Shown: in pieces, positions 41,718 through 49,907 of the stretch
How the letters are laid out: each line of letters begins with the position of its first letter
How positions within the stretch are numbered: position 1 is the stretch's first letter
Assembly: GCF_009766095.1 (NCBI RefSeq)
Contig: NZ_LMUD01000039.1
Location: forward strand, 98,762-162,761
Reading direction: 5' to 3'
From: Granulicella sp. S190
GTDB taxonomy: Bacteria; Acidobacteriota; Terriglobia; Terriglobales; Acidobacteriaceae
Length of the DNA: 64,000 nt
Program-made: the position numbers and the translations under genes
Notes under the pieces: model-generated
Seen by the model: the letters and a program-made list of their open reading frames with translations, nothing else
Told to the model about the DNA's origin: nothing
Database searches by the model: none

Positions 41718-43757
41718 TCACGGCAGATCCAGCAACACTATATTCGAGCGCTCTTGCACTCGTTCGAGGACAACGTCGCGGCCATCTGGAGAGATGTCGA
41801 AGTCACCAATGTCGAAGTCGGATGCGATGTTGGTCAACTGTCGCTCGGCGCCCGTTTTGAGGTCGATGAGCCAGAGATTCTTATGATTAATCTCTCCTCG
41901 CAGGAACACCAGGGTCTGTCCTCCAGGCAGGAGTGCCAGATGTCTAGCGCCGCGAGTAAGAGCCAGATCTGGCACGGGATGCGCTACGGCTTCGGCAGTG
42001 ACAGCTTTCACAGAAAGTGTAGTGCCGATGTCCGGTCCTGAGTAGACAACGAAGCGGCCATCCGGCGCCCACACGGGATCGACCGAGTACTCCCGGACAA
42101 AGGGAGTGGGTGAGTGGCCGTCGATCGGCACACGGAAGAGACGTGGGACGCCGCGATCAACAACCGCCGAGGTGATCGATTGACCATCGGGCCTCCATGC
42201 TGGAGCGCCCTGAAGATCGAGCGAATCCGCGAGATTCCGCGTGTTCGTGCCGTCCGCCTTCATCACATACAGGAGCGTCTTTCTGCGTTGTCTAACCGAG
42301 AATGCGACATACTGTCCATCCGGGGAGATTGCCGGGCCGCCAAAGACTTGCGCTCCTTCGCCACGCCACAGCTCTGTGCTGGCTCCGTTAGCGAGCTTCC
42401 AGATGCTCTCGCTTGTGCTGGTCGCAGAGATGTACAAAAGATAATTTGGCCCCAGTCGCGGAGAAGATCCCGTCATCGTTGTCAGCGGGATTGGAGTGGC
42501 TCCCGACACATTCGTTGTTGAATCATTGAGAGGCAATCGCCAGAGTGTCTTCTTCGGACTTGCAAGCGTGCAAACCAGACGGCGACCGTCGGCGCTTGCC
42601 GCGAGCGAAGTGTAATGGTCAAGACCGGATGTCAGCCGGTGGGGAATACGACGCTCGACGTCCATGCTGTAAAGCCATGGCCCCGAACCATCGGGATCGC
42701 TGGAGAGATACATCAGCGTCCGAGGGTCCAGTAGAACCGGGTAGATCACGCGCCCGGTCTGCGATGTCATCCGTTCGGGACTTCCACCCTTCGGACGAAT
42801 ACGCCAGACGTCTAGTTTGTCAGGGGGAGTTCCCTGGACGAAATAGAGAAACGCCATATCGGGCGACCACGACGGGAAGTGGTCGTGGAGCCCTGCAGGC
42901 GCGGTGAAGATAGGCCGGTTCTCCGATCGCACGTTGCCGTCGGAGACGAACATCGGGTCCCCGGGTCCCGGCGTGTGGTAGACCAGGCGGGCCCCATCGG
43001 GCGACCAATCGTATTCCGCCACCCCTTCAAGGTATGGCCTTGGCGCGCCTCCGAGTGTGGGTACGGCCCAGACGCCGATACTCCCTGCACTCGGTCCGTC
43101 CAACTTCCGAGTCCAAAAGGTGACGAGAGATCCATCGGGCGAGAACCCCAGGGTCCGGATGGAGGAGTTGGCCAGTTCCGAAACACTCCCACGGGTAAGG
43201 TTGTGGAACTCACCCGAACCGACCTGCGTTATCCAGACGTCCATCTGTCCGTCCCGATCCGAAAGGAACGCAACGAGGTGTCCGTCACGGGACACCGCGG
43301 CGGCTTGCTCCAGCCCAGCGAAGTCCGTCACCGTCTGAAAGCGTGCGTTAGCGATAGGGTTTCGCCAGAAATACTCTGTTCTTTGAAGCCAGAGGGCTGC
43401 TCCAATTACCAGTGCTGCTGCAGCTGCCAGCGGCAAGATCAATCTCCATCGGGCAAGCGATCTCGATGTCGCCAACTGCGGCGTCGGCGCCGGAAGGTCT
43501 TCGACGGTGGCAATATTTCCATTCTCCTGCGCTGGTTGAAGGTTCCGGCTGCGCATCCATGCATCCAGGTCTGCCCGGGAGGCGTAAACCGAGCCCATCC
43601 TGTCATGCAGATGTCGGTGGACTGGCATCCCCTCCCGCTTCTCCCAACGCTGAACCGTCGTCACGTCGCGTTTGAGGTAGGCTGCGATCTCCTTCCAGGA
43701 GTCCAGCCGGTCTTCAAGTCGCTCGGATAACGGGATACCAAGGGATGGTTCGCCCAT
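41718..43757 (-). CDS. HTH-TM-PD40 one-component membrane regulator
   Basis: The 679-residue protein has an N-terminal winged/excisionase-type DNA-binding domain (residues about 18-72: LDSWKEIAAYLKRDVTTVQRWEKREGMPVHRH...SRADLDAWMRSR), a linker, one membrane helix (about 104-124, LILPLAAAAALVIGAALWL), and a periplasmic TolB-like beta-propeller with repeated SPDG/SxDG blades (GFSPDGSLVTFWT, YDWSPDGARLVYHT, SWSPDMAFLYFV, AISPDGQYVAFSV, DISPDGRDVVLER). The layout says that an external signal is read by the propeller and passed to DNA, as in ToxR-like regulators, but this is inference. ATG 43757 has AGGAG six bases upstream. It is divergent, with a 205-bp gap, from a secreted protein that may be its target. 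Confidence 0.85.
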   Translation of the reverse strand: MGEPSLGIPLSERLEDRLDSWKEIAAYLKRDVTTVQRWEKREGMPVHRHLHDRMGSVYASRADLDAWMRSRNLQPAQENGNIATVEDLPAPTPQLATSRSLARWRLILPLAAAAALVIGAALWLQRTEYFWRNPIANARFQTVTDFAGLEQAAAVSRDGHLVAFLSDRDGQMDVWITQVGSGEFHNLTRGSVSELANSSIRTLGFSPDGSLVTFWTRKLDGPSAGSIGVWAVPTLGGAPRPYLEGVAEYDWSPDGARLVYHTPGPGDPMFVSDGNVRSENRPIFTAPAGLHDHFPSWSPDMAFLYFVQGTPPDKLDVWRIRPKGGSPERMTSQTGRVIYPVLLDPRTLMYLSSDPDGSGPWLYSMDVERRIPHRLTSGLDHYTSLAASADGRRLVCTLASPKKTLWRLPLNDSTTNVSGATPIPLTTMTGSSPRLGPNYLLYISATSTSESIWKLANGASTELWRGEGAQVFGGPAISPDGQYVAFSVRQRRKTLLYVMKADGTNTRNLADSLDLQGAPAWRPDGQSITSAVVDRGVPRLFRVPIDGHSPTPFVREYSVDPVWAPDGRFVVYSGPDIGTTLSVKAVTAEAVAHPVPDLALTRGARHLALLPGGQTLVFLRGEINHKNLWLIDLKTGAERQLTNIASDFDIGDFDISPDGRDVVLERVQERSNIVLLDLP

Positions 43758-43962
43758 CTAGCTCTCCTGAGTGATCCGCAGTGTATAGCCGACCCGGAAT
43801 CCCAAATTGTACCTCGACGCTGTAGCGGCACAGCAGAATGCGGCATTCGACGGCAAGTTGAGGAATAGCTGCAGTTCTGTTCCTTACCGCTTGAAAGCCG
43901 CGGCTCCGGTGTTCGATTGTGTGCGTGCGTTTCAAAATAAATCTCAAATTAGAGGATCGTTC
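43758..43962. promoter_or_regulatory. Divergent intergenic region between HTH-PD40 regulator and secreted protein
   Basis: This 205-bp gap must carry promoters in both directions. I can see the ribosome-binding sites at each edge (AGGAG for the regulator, AGAGGA before 43963) but no operator palindrome that I would trust. It is the first place to look for a binding site of the membrane regulator. Confidence 0.4.
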
Positions 43963-44592
43963 ATGAAAAGCAACACCCTGACTTCGGCAGCACGCATACT
44001 CTCACTGCTCCTATTGATTTCTGGAACCTGTGCGTTAGCGCAGGGGCCCAGGCCAGTACACTTCGGCGGCCTGTTCAACGACTACGTACCCCTGAGTGCC
44101 ACTATCAGTGGCAGCCCCTACGAGATGCATGGTCAATGGTCCATGGACGTGCACCCGGAATGGGGCACGGCCGACTTCGCAGCGGATATGACAATGTCCG
44201 GCTTTGGAAGGACAGAGGCGGGCGCTGTCGATCCGACGCAGCCCATAGTGAACCCTCATACACACCATATCAAGCTGACGAACGTCAGGATCACCTGGGA
44301 CATGATCGGCTGCCCCACCTACGGAACACCCGTCCCCACGGTGGGCTTTCAGTTGAACGGCAAGGTCAGCCTCTTGACGGGGAATGGGCAAATCGCACCC
44401 TTCGAGACGGATCCGCCTTCCTCGACACTGCAGGTCTGCATCAGCGGAGGGACCGAAGGCCGGTACACGGTCCAGACTTCGAACATGACACTGGTGTTTG
44501 GGGGGCTGGCGGCAAACAAACACTTCGGGCCGCAGGCTATTCATGGCGTCGTACGCATCGCACCAACCGAACCGTTCGGAATAGTTCGATAA
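43963..44592 (+). CDS. Secreted protein of unknown function
   Basis: The 209-residue protein has a signal peptide (MKSNTLTSAARILSLLLLIS then GTCALAQ) and a mature part with several small beta-like motifs: VHFGGLFNDYVPLSATISGSPYEMHGQWSMDVHPEWGTADFAADMTMSGFG, NPHTHHIKLTNVRITWDMIGCP and TLQVCISGGTEGRYTVQTSNMTLVFGG. Two cysteines could form a disulfide. The HTHH string could bind metal. I do not recognise the family. AGAGGA lies six bases before the start. It is divergent from the HTH-PD40 regulator and followed by a strong terminator (44659-44685), so it is a single-gene unit. Confidence 0.75.
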   Translation: MKSNTLTSAARILSLLLLISGTCALAQGPRPVHFGGLFNDYVPLSATISGSPYEMHGQWSMDVHPEWGTADFAADMTMSGFGRTEAGAVDPTQPIVNPHTHHIKLTNVRITWDMIGCPTYGTPVPTVGFQLNGKVSLLTGNGQIAPFETDPPSSTLQVCISGGTEGRYTVQTSNMTLVFGGLAANKHFGPQAIHGVVRIAPTEPFGIVR

Positions 44593-44658
44593 GTTCCTCG
44601 ACTAACGATCAATTCGAATAATTATTGTCACTTCGATCAATTCCGGCACCCTAGAAAG

Positions 44659-44685
44659 GGGGCTGTCTCACTGGGAGACAGCCCC
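44659..44685. terminator. Terminator hairpin between convergent genes
   Basis: GGGGCTGTCTC (44659-44669) and GAGACAGCCCC (44675-44685) form a perfect 11-bp stem with a five-base loop. It lies 67 bp past the plus-strand secreted-protein gene and about 140 bp past the stop of the minus-strand STAS gene; it could serve both, with a short TTTC tail on the minus strand. Confidence 0.75.
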
Positions 44686-44826
44686 TGGGACAAGTGAGCC
44701 TCTGCGAGTCCGTTATTAACAGACTAGTAACGGCATTGGATTTTTGCCATACAACTCGTCTGGAGATGACGAACAAAAGTCGTACTGCCTGAATGCCTGG
44801 GTGCTGACCGAATTCGCGTTGGGTTG

Positions 44827-45174
44827 TCAGGCGACGTTGATGCCGTGGTCCTCTGCCTGGCCGAAGACAGAAAGCAGGTTGGTCATCTTCAGCACGTTGC
44901 GGAGCTGCTTGCCCAGGTGAAGCAGCTTGAACTCGCAGTTCCCTTGCCTGGCGGCCGAGTAGAGGCGTACTAACGCGCCGAGACCCATGCTGTCGACGTA
45001 GGTGAGATCTGCCAGGTCGATGGTTACCGATTTGAGTTGAGGAAGCTGGCGCTTCACGTCCTGGTAGAACTCTTCGGTTGCACCTGCGACCAAGCGGCCG
45101 TGACACTTCACAACGGCTGTGTCTCCGTCGCGCTCGACCTCAAAGGTTAGGACTTTGTGGACTTCTTCTGGCAT
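44827..45174 (-). CDS. STAS-domain anti-sigma-factor antagonist-like protein
   Basis: The 115-residue protein is a single STAS domain: LTFEVERDGDTAVVKCHGRLVAGATEEFYQDVKRQLPQLKSVTIDLADLTYVDSMGLGALVRLYSAARQG. The DSMGLG motif carries the serine that is phosphorylated in SpoIIAA-type antagonists. Such proteins bind anti-sigma kinases in a partner switch. No RsbW-like kinase or sigma factor gene adjoins, so its partner is elsewhere. The ATG at 45174 is preceded by AGGAGC at about eight bases; a longer frame to 45246 lacks a ribosome-binding site. It is 133 bp downstream of the double-patatin gene, same strand. Confidence 0.88.
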   Translation of the reverse strand: MPEEVHKVLTFEVERDGDTAVVKCHGRLVAGATEEFYQDVKRQLPQLKSVTIDLADLTYVDSMGLGALVRLYSAARQGNCEFKLLHLGKQLRNVLKMTNLLSVFGQAEDHGINVA

Positions 45175-45307
45175 TTGGCTTGCTCCTGACAGACGACGAA
45201 CATTGGGCTGGAATATTGCCGGGAGAATTCTCGCATACGGGGCCACGTGCAGGAGAAAATTTGTGTCGAAGCGGGGCCGTCGTGAGAAGTGCTAAGGTCG
45301 CTAACTC

Positions 45308-48300
45308 TTACGGATGCGCGGCATCGGTGCTGCAGACGACGTAGACGTTCTTCGCTTCCGGAGCGTGTGCCTGGGTAAAGGGGCAGAGGAAGGATGACGG
45401 ACCGATTTTGAAGTACGGGCAGGAGTTTGCCGGCGTCGATGTGGGCCTGTCTGCGGGTGCGATCCACTCTACGAGCTTATCGTTTTGCGCGAGCCTTTCG
45501 CGAACGTGGTGGTTCTTCGAGAACTGCTGCATGCTTCGATAGCAGCCATCTCCGATGGAGGCCTGCACTCTTTGAGTTCGCATTCCGAGCGAGTTGCAGA
45601 AGGCAAAGGTGGGGTTAATGTGATTCGCGTCTGTGGGCGTGATATCGACGACTGCGCCTGCGACGAAGCCGTTCAAAAACTCAAGCTGCCGAGGGTCTAA
45701 AGCAGACAGATTCTGTTGGCCGATCTCGCGGAGGATAGAGAGACTCTTTCGTGCGGAGGTCTTGAAGGTGCTTGTCTTGCTTTCGTAGGAGAGGCTCGTC
45801 GCGCGATCCTTGACGGCAAACATGGTGTCCGATTGCACGTTAACGTCAGGCACTGGGGAGGCGTTGAGCCCAGCGGAGATGATGAGATTGGGGCTGGCGG
45901 CTCGCGATTGCACACGTGCTTGTACCTCAGCAGGGCTGGCGAAGGGTACAGCGCGTTGAATCGCGGAGAGAACTTCGAGCGCGGGGAAGAAGGGAAGGTT
46001 ATCGAACATGCCTCCGTCGGCAAAGTAGCGATCCATTCTTCCTGCTCCCGGCATGAGCTCAGCCTCGGTACGGGCGGCAAAGACGGCAGGAAAGGCGCTT
46101 GAGCAGAGGCCTTGCTGGGTGGCGCTCCAACTTGGGGCGGTGGTGAGAAAGTCTCTGCCCAGCACCAGCGACGAGCTGGAGTTGAGGAATGAGGTTGTTC
46201 CGAAGAAGGCGACCTTACGACCAGAGGGTGTGTTGTCCTGATAGGGCTGAACCTTCGTCAACTCATCGCCTGATGCGCTGAATGCGAGCAGGCGACGAGT
46301 CTCGGCTTCGAGCAAAGAGACACCCATGATGCAGCTTTGGATGTCGAAGCTGGCGAGGGTCTCGCGTCTCACTTCGCTGAGGAATCGGGCTACAGCCTCG
46401 CTAAAGTGGCCTGCAACGAACTGCGATGAGATCGCGGCGGTGCTTATGTGCGGAATGACGAAGAGTGAAGACAAGGCATCCGTCAAGACCGGGGGCGCTC
46501 CTGTGGCGGCGTAGCCAGCGTCTGACTGCGAACCGCTGCGGACTTTGCGTGCCAGCTCCGAAGGAGAGAGGCGGATCTCTCTTGCGCGAATGCCAAGCTG
46601 CTTGGTTGCGTTCTTCAGAGTGAAGGTGAGCGATACCTTCTTGTCGACGTGGGAGAACAGAGCGGTGAGGTCGGATAAGACCTCTGGCGCTTTGGCCGGA
46701 TCGCCTACGGTCATGCGGCAGAGGGCTCCGCCCATCAACGTACCGACAGAGGCACCGACTACGAGGTCAGGAAAGAGTTCAGTCTGGTACATCGCCGCCA
46801 TGACGCCGATGTGGAATGCACCACGAAAGACGCCTCCGCTGCCAAGGAAGATAACCTTGGACTTCTCTTCTGCAAGCTGCGGAAACAGGTTTACCAGTTG
46901 CTTATTCGTTGGCGGTGCCTGCTGTCCGTAGGTTTGCAGGGCGCCTTCCTGAGGAGCGCCAGGGCTGACTGCGGGCCGATACTCGAGCACGCCGGTGCAG
47001 GTGTCGCAGACGGCTTTCAGTCCTCCGCAGCCGGTCATAGCACCAGCGCGGCGGGGGGCGACGTGAGCGAGCAGCTTTATGCAGGAGACCTTCGCGGCTC
47101 CATGCCGGAGCAGGTGAATGTCTTCGCGGTACAGAGTTTCGAGCGTGGCACGACAGCCGTCTGCCACGGTGCAGCGGAGCTTGTCATGATCGGGAGACAG
47201 GTCGTTGCCGAGATCGATCTGTTTGCGTGGAGCAATCTCATCCGCAAAGATGATGAGGACGCCGGGGGAGTCGGGGATCAACAGCCGACGATGCCACTCC
47301 AAGCGGGAGAGGTTGTTGGTCTGACGGACCTCCTGCCGGGTATCGCGGCGCTTGGCGAGCTGGATGGCCGTCTGTGCCGAGAGGACGATGTCTGGACAAG
47401 GCATTCCCGGAGCGTCTTGTATAGAGCCGTCGTAGCCGGTGGGCACGTTATAGACAACATGCAAAGAAGGCGTTACACCGTCTTTCCGCATGAGGCACTC
47501 GCGAAGATCGGGATCGCTGAGGCGCTTACACCAGTCAAAGAACGCGGGGAGCGGGTTGGTCCGCACGGAGGCTCCGTCGATCACCTGAAAGGTCTTGGGG
47601 TTGGTTGCGGTTTGCGTGGCGATCCATTGCCGACCAACTGCCTGGGGCGGCAGCAAGCCTGGAATGGCAAGCGCGGCTGTGAGCGCATCCACCACCGGCA
47701 TATTCTCTTTCAGGATGATCTGGTCAGTTTCTTCCAAGGCTGCGCAGACGAACAGAGCCTTTACGGCATCGGGTGGAGGACCATGGAGAACGAAGTCGGG
47801 CGCACCTTTGACAAACAGATCGTAGATCGCGCGTCTTACTTCGAAAGGATGGAGCAACCCCTTCGTGATATCGAGATTGTCTGCAACGACTTTGAGCAGG
47901 AGTTTTCCGTACCAGGTTCGCTTTTCGGCGACTCCGGGTTTCTGTGCCTTCGGCTTACCGGACGCGGTCACCTTGTTGTAAGCCCAACGATCGAGCAAGA
48001 GAAATATGCAGAACAGCACCGCCAGAATGCATGGCCATCGGAGCTTCGACGGTATATCGCACACCCCTAATAACCAATAGAGTCCCCAGATAGAGAGTGC
48101 CAGCAGCGCAGCCAGCAGCAGTGGCGCGAACCATGCGAAGAGGTACATGGGCCAGCCGATGAGAGGTCTCACGGTCTTGCGTCGGGAGGTAAGGAATCCT
48201 CCCTCGGCGATCCACTGCGGGCTGCGAACCAGATGAAAGTTCACGCCCAACACGGAGAGGAAGAGGTTCCAGTAAAACGAGATCCAGGTGAGTATCCGTA

Positions 48301-48808
48301 CGCCGTAGCGTTCGGAGCGCCGGACGTACATGACGGCGAGCGTGGCGACGCTGCTGAGCCGCACAGGGAGGTTCGCCAGCCAGATGCCACACTTGGTCAG
48401 AAGGTAGTAGTGACGGCGAGCGTACTCCGACTCTTTGGAGAGGCTTGCCGGGACAGAGGGGTCTCGCGCGGGCGGAGTCTCGGAGAAAAAATCTACCGGG
48501 TTTGGGAGCGCATCCCAGAGGGGGCCGATGGGATTCTGCGTGATCGCCTGATAGTACCGCTGGTACCAGCGCCAACGCTTGACTTCGAGGTCGTCGCCGT
48601 CTTCGTGCTCGAGCTCTTCGTAGACGCGACGCATGGCAGCTGCGGCGATGGTCCCCATGGATATTCCGGTTGCGACCTTTGGCCTCTCGCGGTCTGCCGC
48701 TAACCATGCATGTACCGCCCCGGCCGAGAAGGAGGTTCCTTCGGGGCCGGAGGTGAAGGCGACAGCGTCGTTACCGCCAGTACGTAATGGTGCCTGGGGA
48801 GAGTCCAT
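45308..48808 (-). CDS. Double patatin-like phospholipase with membrane insertion and cysteine cluster
   Basis: The 1166-residue protein holds two patatin domains. Domain 1: oxyanion loop SGPEGTSFSAG (20-30), nucleophile GISMG (48-52) and catalytic Asp in DGA (411-413). Between them lies a region with several hydrophobic helices (about 173-193, 224-250, 258-272), so the fold is split by a membrane segment. Domain 2: GSGGVFRG (656-663), GASVG (685-689) and DGG (931-933). Cysteines at 594, 601 and 604 (CGGLKAVCDTC) and several near the C-terminus could bind zinc. Patatins hydrolyse acyl esters of phospholipids or galactolipids. Most bacterial patatins are 250-400 residues and have a single domain, so this architecture is unusual. 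The STAS gene follows downstream; no secretion system is nearby. Activity of either site is inference. Confidence 0.85.
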   Translation of the reverse strand: MDSPQAPLRTGGNDAVAFTSGPEGTSFSAGAVHAWLAADRERPKVATGISMGTIAAAAMRRVYEELEHEDGDDLEVKRWRWYQRYYQAITQNPIGPLWDALPNPVDFFSETPPARDPSVPASLSKESEYARRHYYLLTKCGIWLANLPVRLSSVATLAVMYVRRSERYGVRILTWISFYWNLFLSVLGVNFHLVRSPQWIAEGGFLTSRRKTVRPLIGWPMYLFAWFAPLLLAALLALSIWGLYWLLGVCDIPSKLRWPCILAVLFCIFLLLDRWAYNKVTASGKPKAQKPGVAEKRTWYGKLLLKVVADNLDITKGLLHPFEVRRAIYDLFVKGAPDFVLHGPPPDAVKALFVCAALEETDQIILKENMPVVDALTAALAIPGLLPPQAVGRQWIATQTATNPKTFQVIDGASVRTNPLPAFFDWCKRLSDPDLRECLMRKDGVTPSLHVVYNVPTGYDGSIQDAPGMPCPDIVLSAQTAIQLAKRRDTRQEVRQTNNLSRLEWHRRLLIPDSPGVLIIFADEIAPRKQIDLGNDLSPDHDKLRCTVADGCRATLETLYREDIHLLRHGAAKVSCIKLLAHVAPRRAGAMTGCGGLKAVCDTCTGVLEYRPAVSPGAPQEGALQTYGQQAPPTNKQLVNLFPQLAEEKSKVIFLGSGGVFRGAFHIGVMAAMYQTELFPDLVVGASVGTLMGGALCRMTVGDPAKAPEVLSDLTALFSHVDKKVSLTFTLKNATKQLGIRAREIRLSPSELARKVRSGSQSDAGYAATGAPPVLTDALSSLFVIPHISTAAISSQFVAGHFSEAVARFLSEVRRETLASFDIQSCIMGVSLLEAETRRLLAFSASGDELTKVQPYQDNTPSGRKVAFFGTTSFLNSSSSLVLGRDFLTTAPSWSATQQGLCSSAFPAVFAARTEAELMPGAGRMDRYFADGGMFDNLPFFPALEVLSAIQRAVPFASPAEVQARVQSRAASPNLIISAGLNASPVPDVNVQSDTMFAVKDRATSLSYESKTSTFKTSARKSLSILREIGQQNLSALDPRQLEFLNGFVAGAVVDITPTDANHINPTFAFCNSLGMRTQRVQASIGDGCYRSMQQFSKNHHVRERLAQNDKLVEWIAPADRPTSTPANSCPYFKIGPSSFLCPFTQAHAPEAKNVYVVCSTDAAHP

Positions 48809-48977
48809 TTCGTCAGCCTCGCAGAAATCAGGGGTGGGCCGAATGTATCCCAGGGAACAGATTATGCAAAGTAAATTAGTACGCCGGGATAGTTGCTCTG
48901 TACCTCGCGACGGTGACGCAGGCGGGCTCCTGGTCTAGCGTCACGAGCAGCTGCAATAGATGTATTCCGGTGCTCTT

Positions 48978-49589
48978 TTAGCTTCGGGCAAATTGGTATT
49001 TGCGCCGCGCCATACCCGCCAGTCCAAGCACTCCTGTGCCGAAGAGAGCGATGCTCGAGGGTTCGGGGGTCACATTGGTGCGGCTGGTTTCGTCGATAAA
49101 CTCTTCGAAGTTGTTACCGTCGTCGAAGAGGATATCCCCCTTGCCGTTTATTACCGGATTGAGGGAGCCAAAACTTCCACTCTTTACGATGGAAAGATCC
49201 GACGGGGTTCCAGAGTACAAGACCACAGGAGCCGCACCGGTCCCCTCGGCGATGAATGCCTCTCTCCCGTTATTGCAGATCTCTTCAGAACCCATGTACC
49301 CGACACCGCATTTGGCGCCGCTGTCATAGGCAAGAGAAGGGATGGAAAGACTCGTCGAAACCTCATGACCAGAGACGTACAGGGAGTAGCAAGGATCCCC
49401 GTGCGGATCACAATTCGGGCGATCGAGAACAAAATCGCCCGCGTCATCGATTCCGTAGATCGCGGTGTTATTGGAGTCCAGGGGCCCGAGAATCGCTGAC
49501 TTGTAAGTATCTGCAAGAGCAGACGAGTTAGAGAATCGTGGGAGCAGGACAACGAACGCGAAAGCCAAGAGCAAGAATGAGCGTTTCAT
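48978..49589 (-). CDS. PEP-CTERM sorting-domain protein
   Basis: The 203-residue protein has a signal peptide (MKRSFLLLAFAFVVLLPRF) and a C-terminal PEP-CTERM anchor: TPEPSSIALFGTGVLGLAGM followed by the basic ARRKY. Such proteins are cut and sorted by an exosortase (EpsH-type) during surface display, often with exopolysaccharide. The central 150 residues have no recognised domain, with a repeated style YGIDDAGDFVLD / INGKGDILFDDGNNF suggestive of beta-rich repeats, and four cysteines. No exosortase gene is in the window. It is upstream of and in the same direction as the patatin gene, separated by 169 bp. Confidence 0.88.
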   Translation of the reverse strand: MKRSFLLLAFAFVVLLPRFSNSSALADTYKSAILGPLDSNNTAIYGIDDAGDFVLDRPNCDPHGDPCYSLYVSGHEVSTSLSIPSLAYDSGAKCGVGYMGSEEICNNGREAFIAEGTGAAPVVLYSGTPSDLSIVKSGSFGSLNPVINGKGDILFDDGNNFEEFIDETSRTNVTPEPSSIALFGTGVLGLAGMARRKYQFARS

Positions 49590-49907
49590 CCGATGAACCT
49601 CGGGTGTGGATTAGGAGCCTCTGATAGTGCCGCTCGCAGAGAGAACGTATCAATTACCTCCGTATGAATCTGGAGACCTGCCATATCTTCTTCCCTGCCC
49701 CGGTGGCGCATGGAGTTCCCTGCTGCAGTTGGGGTAGCACGGAAGGTGTAGAGAAGTCAGACACCATTACGGCTATCTTGGCTAGAGATTCACCTTTTTG
49801 CCGATTCCTGGCCCTGGAACACTTGTTTTCTTTTTCTGCATAGAAGCTGTGGGTGAGGGTGTTGAATCCTCATCGGCAAAACTTTGTGATGCATTCCAGG
49901 AGACTCG
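49590..49907. other. 318-bp divergent intergenic region
   Basis: Lies between the PEP-CTERM gene (minus) and the Ig-like/lectin gene (plus). It contains the strong ribosome-binding site AGGAGACTCG ahead of 49908 and the T-rich run cttgttttctttttctgc near 49822-49839; I see no promoter or other element I would trust. Confidence 0.4.

Noticed and set aside
48913-48944. GTGACGC...GCGTCAC inverted repeat after the PEP-CTERM gene as a terminator
   Set aside because: Only seven pairs with an 18-base loop and no T-run; too weak to list.
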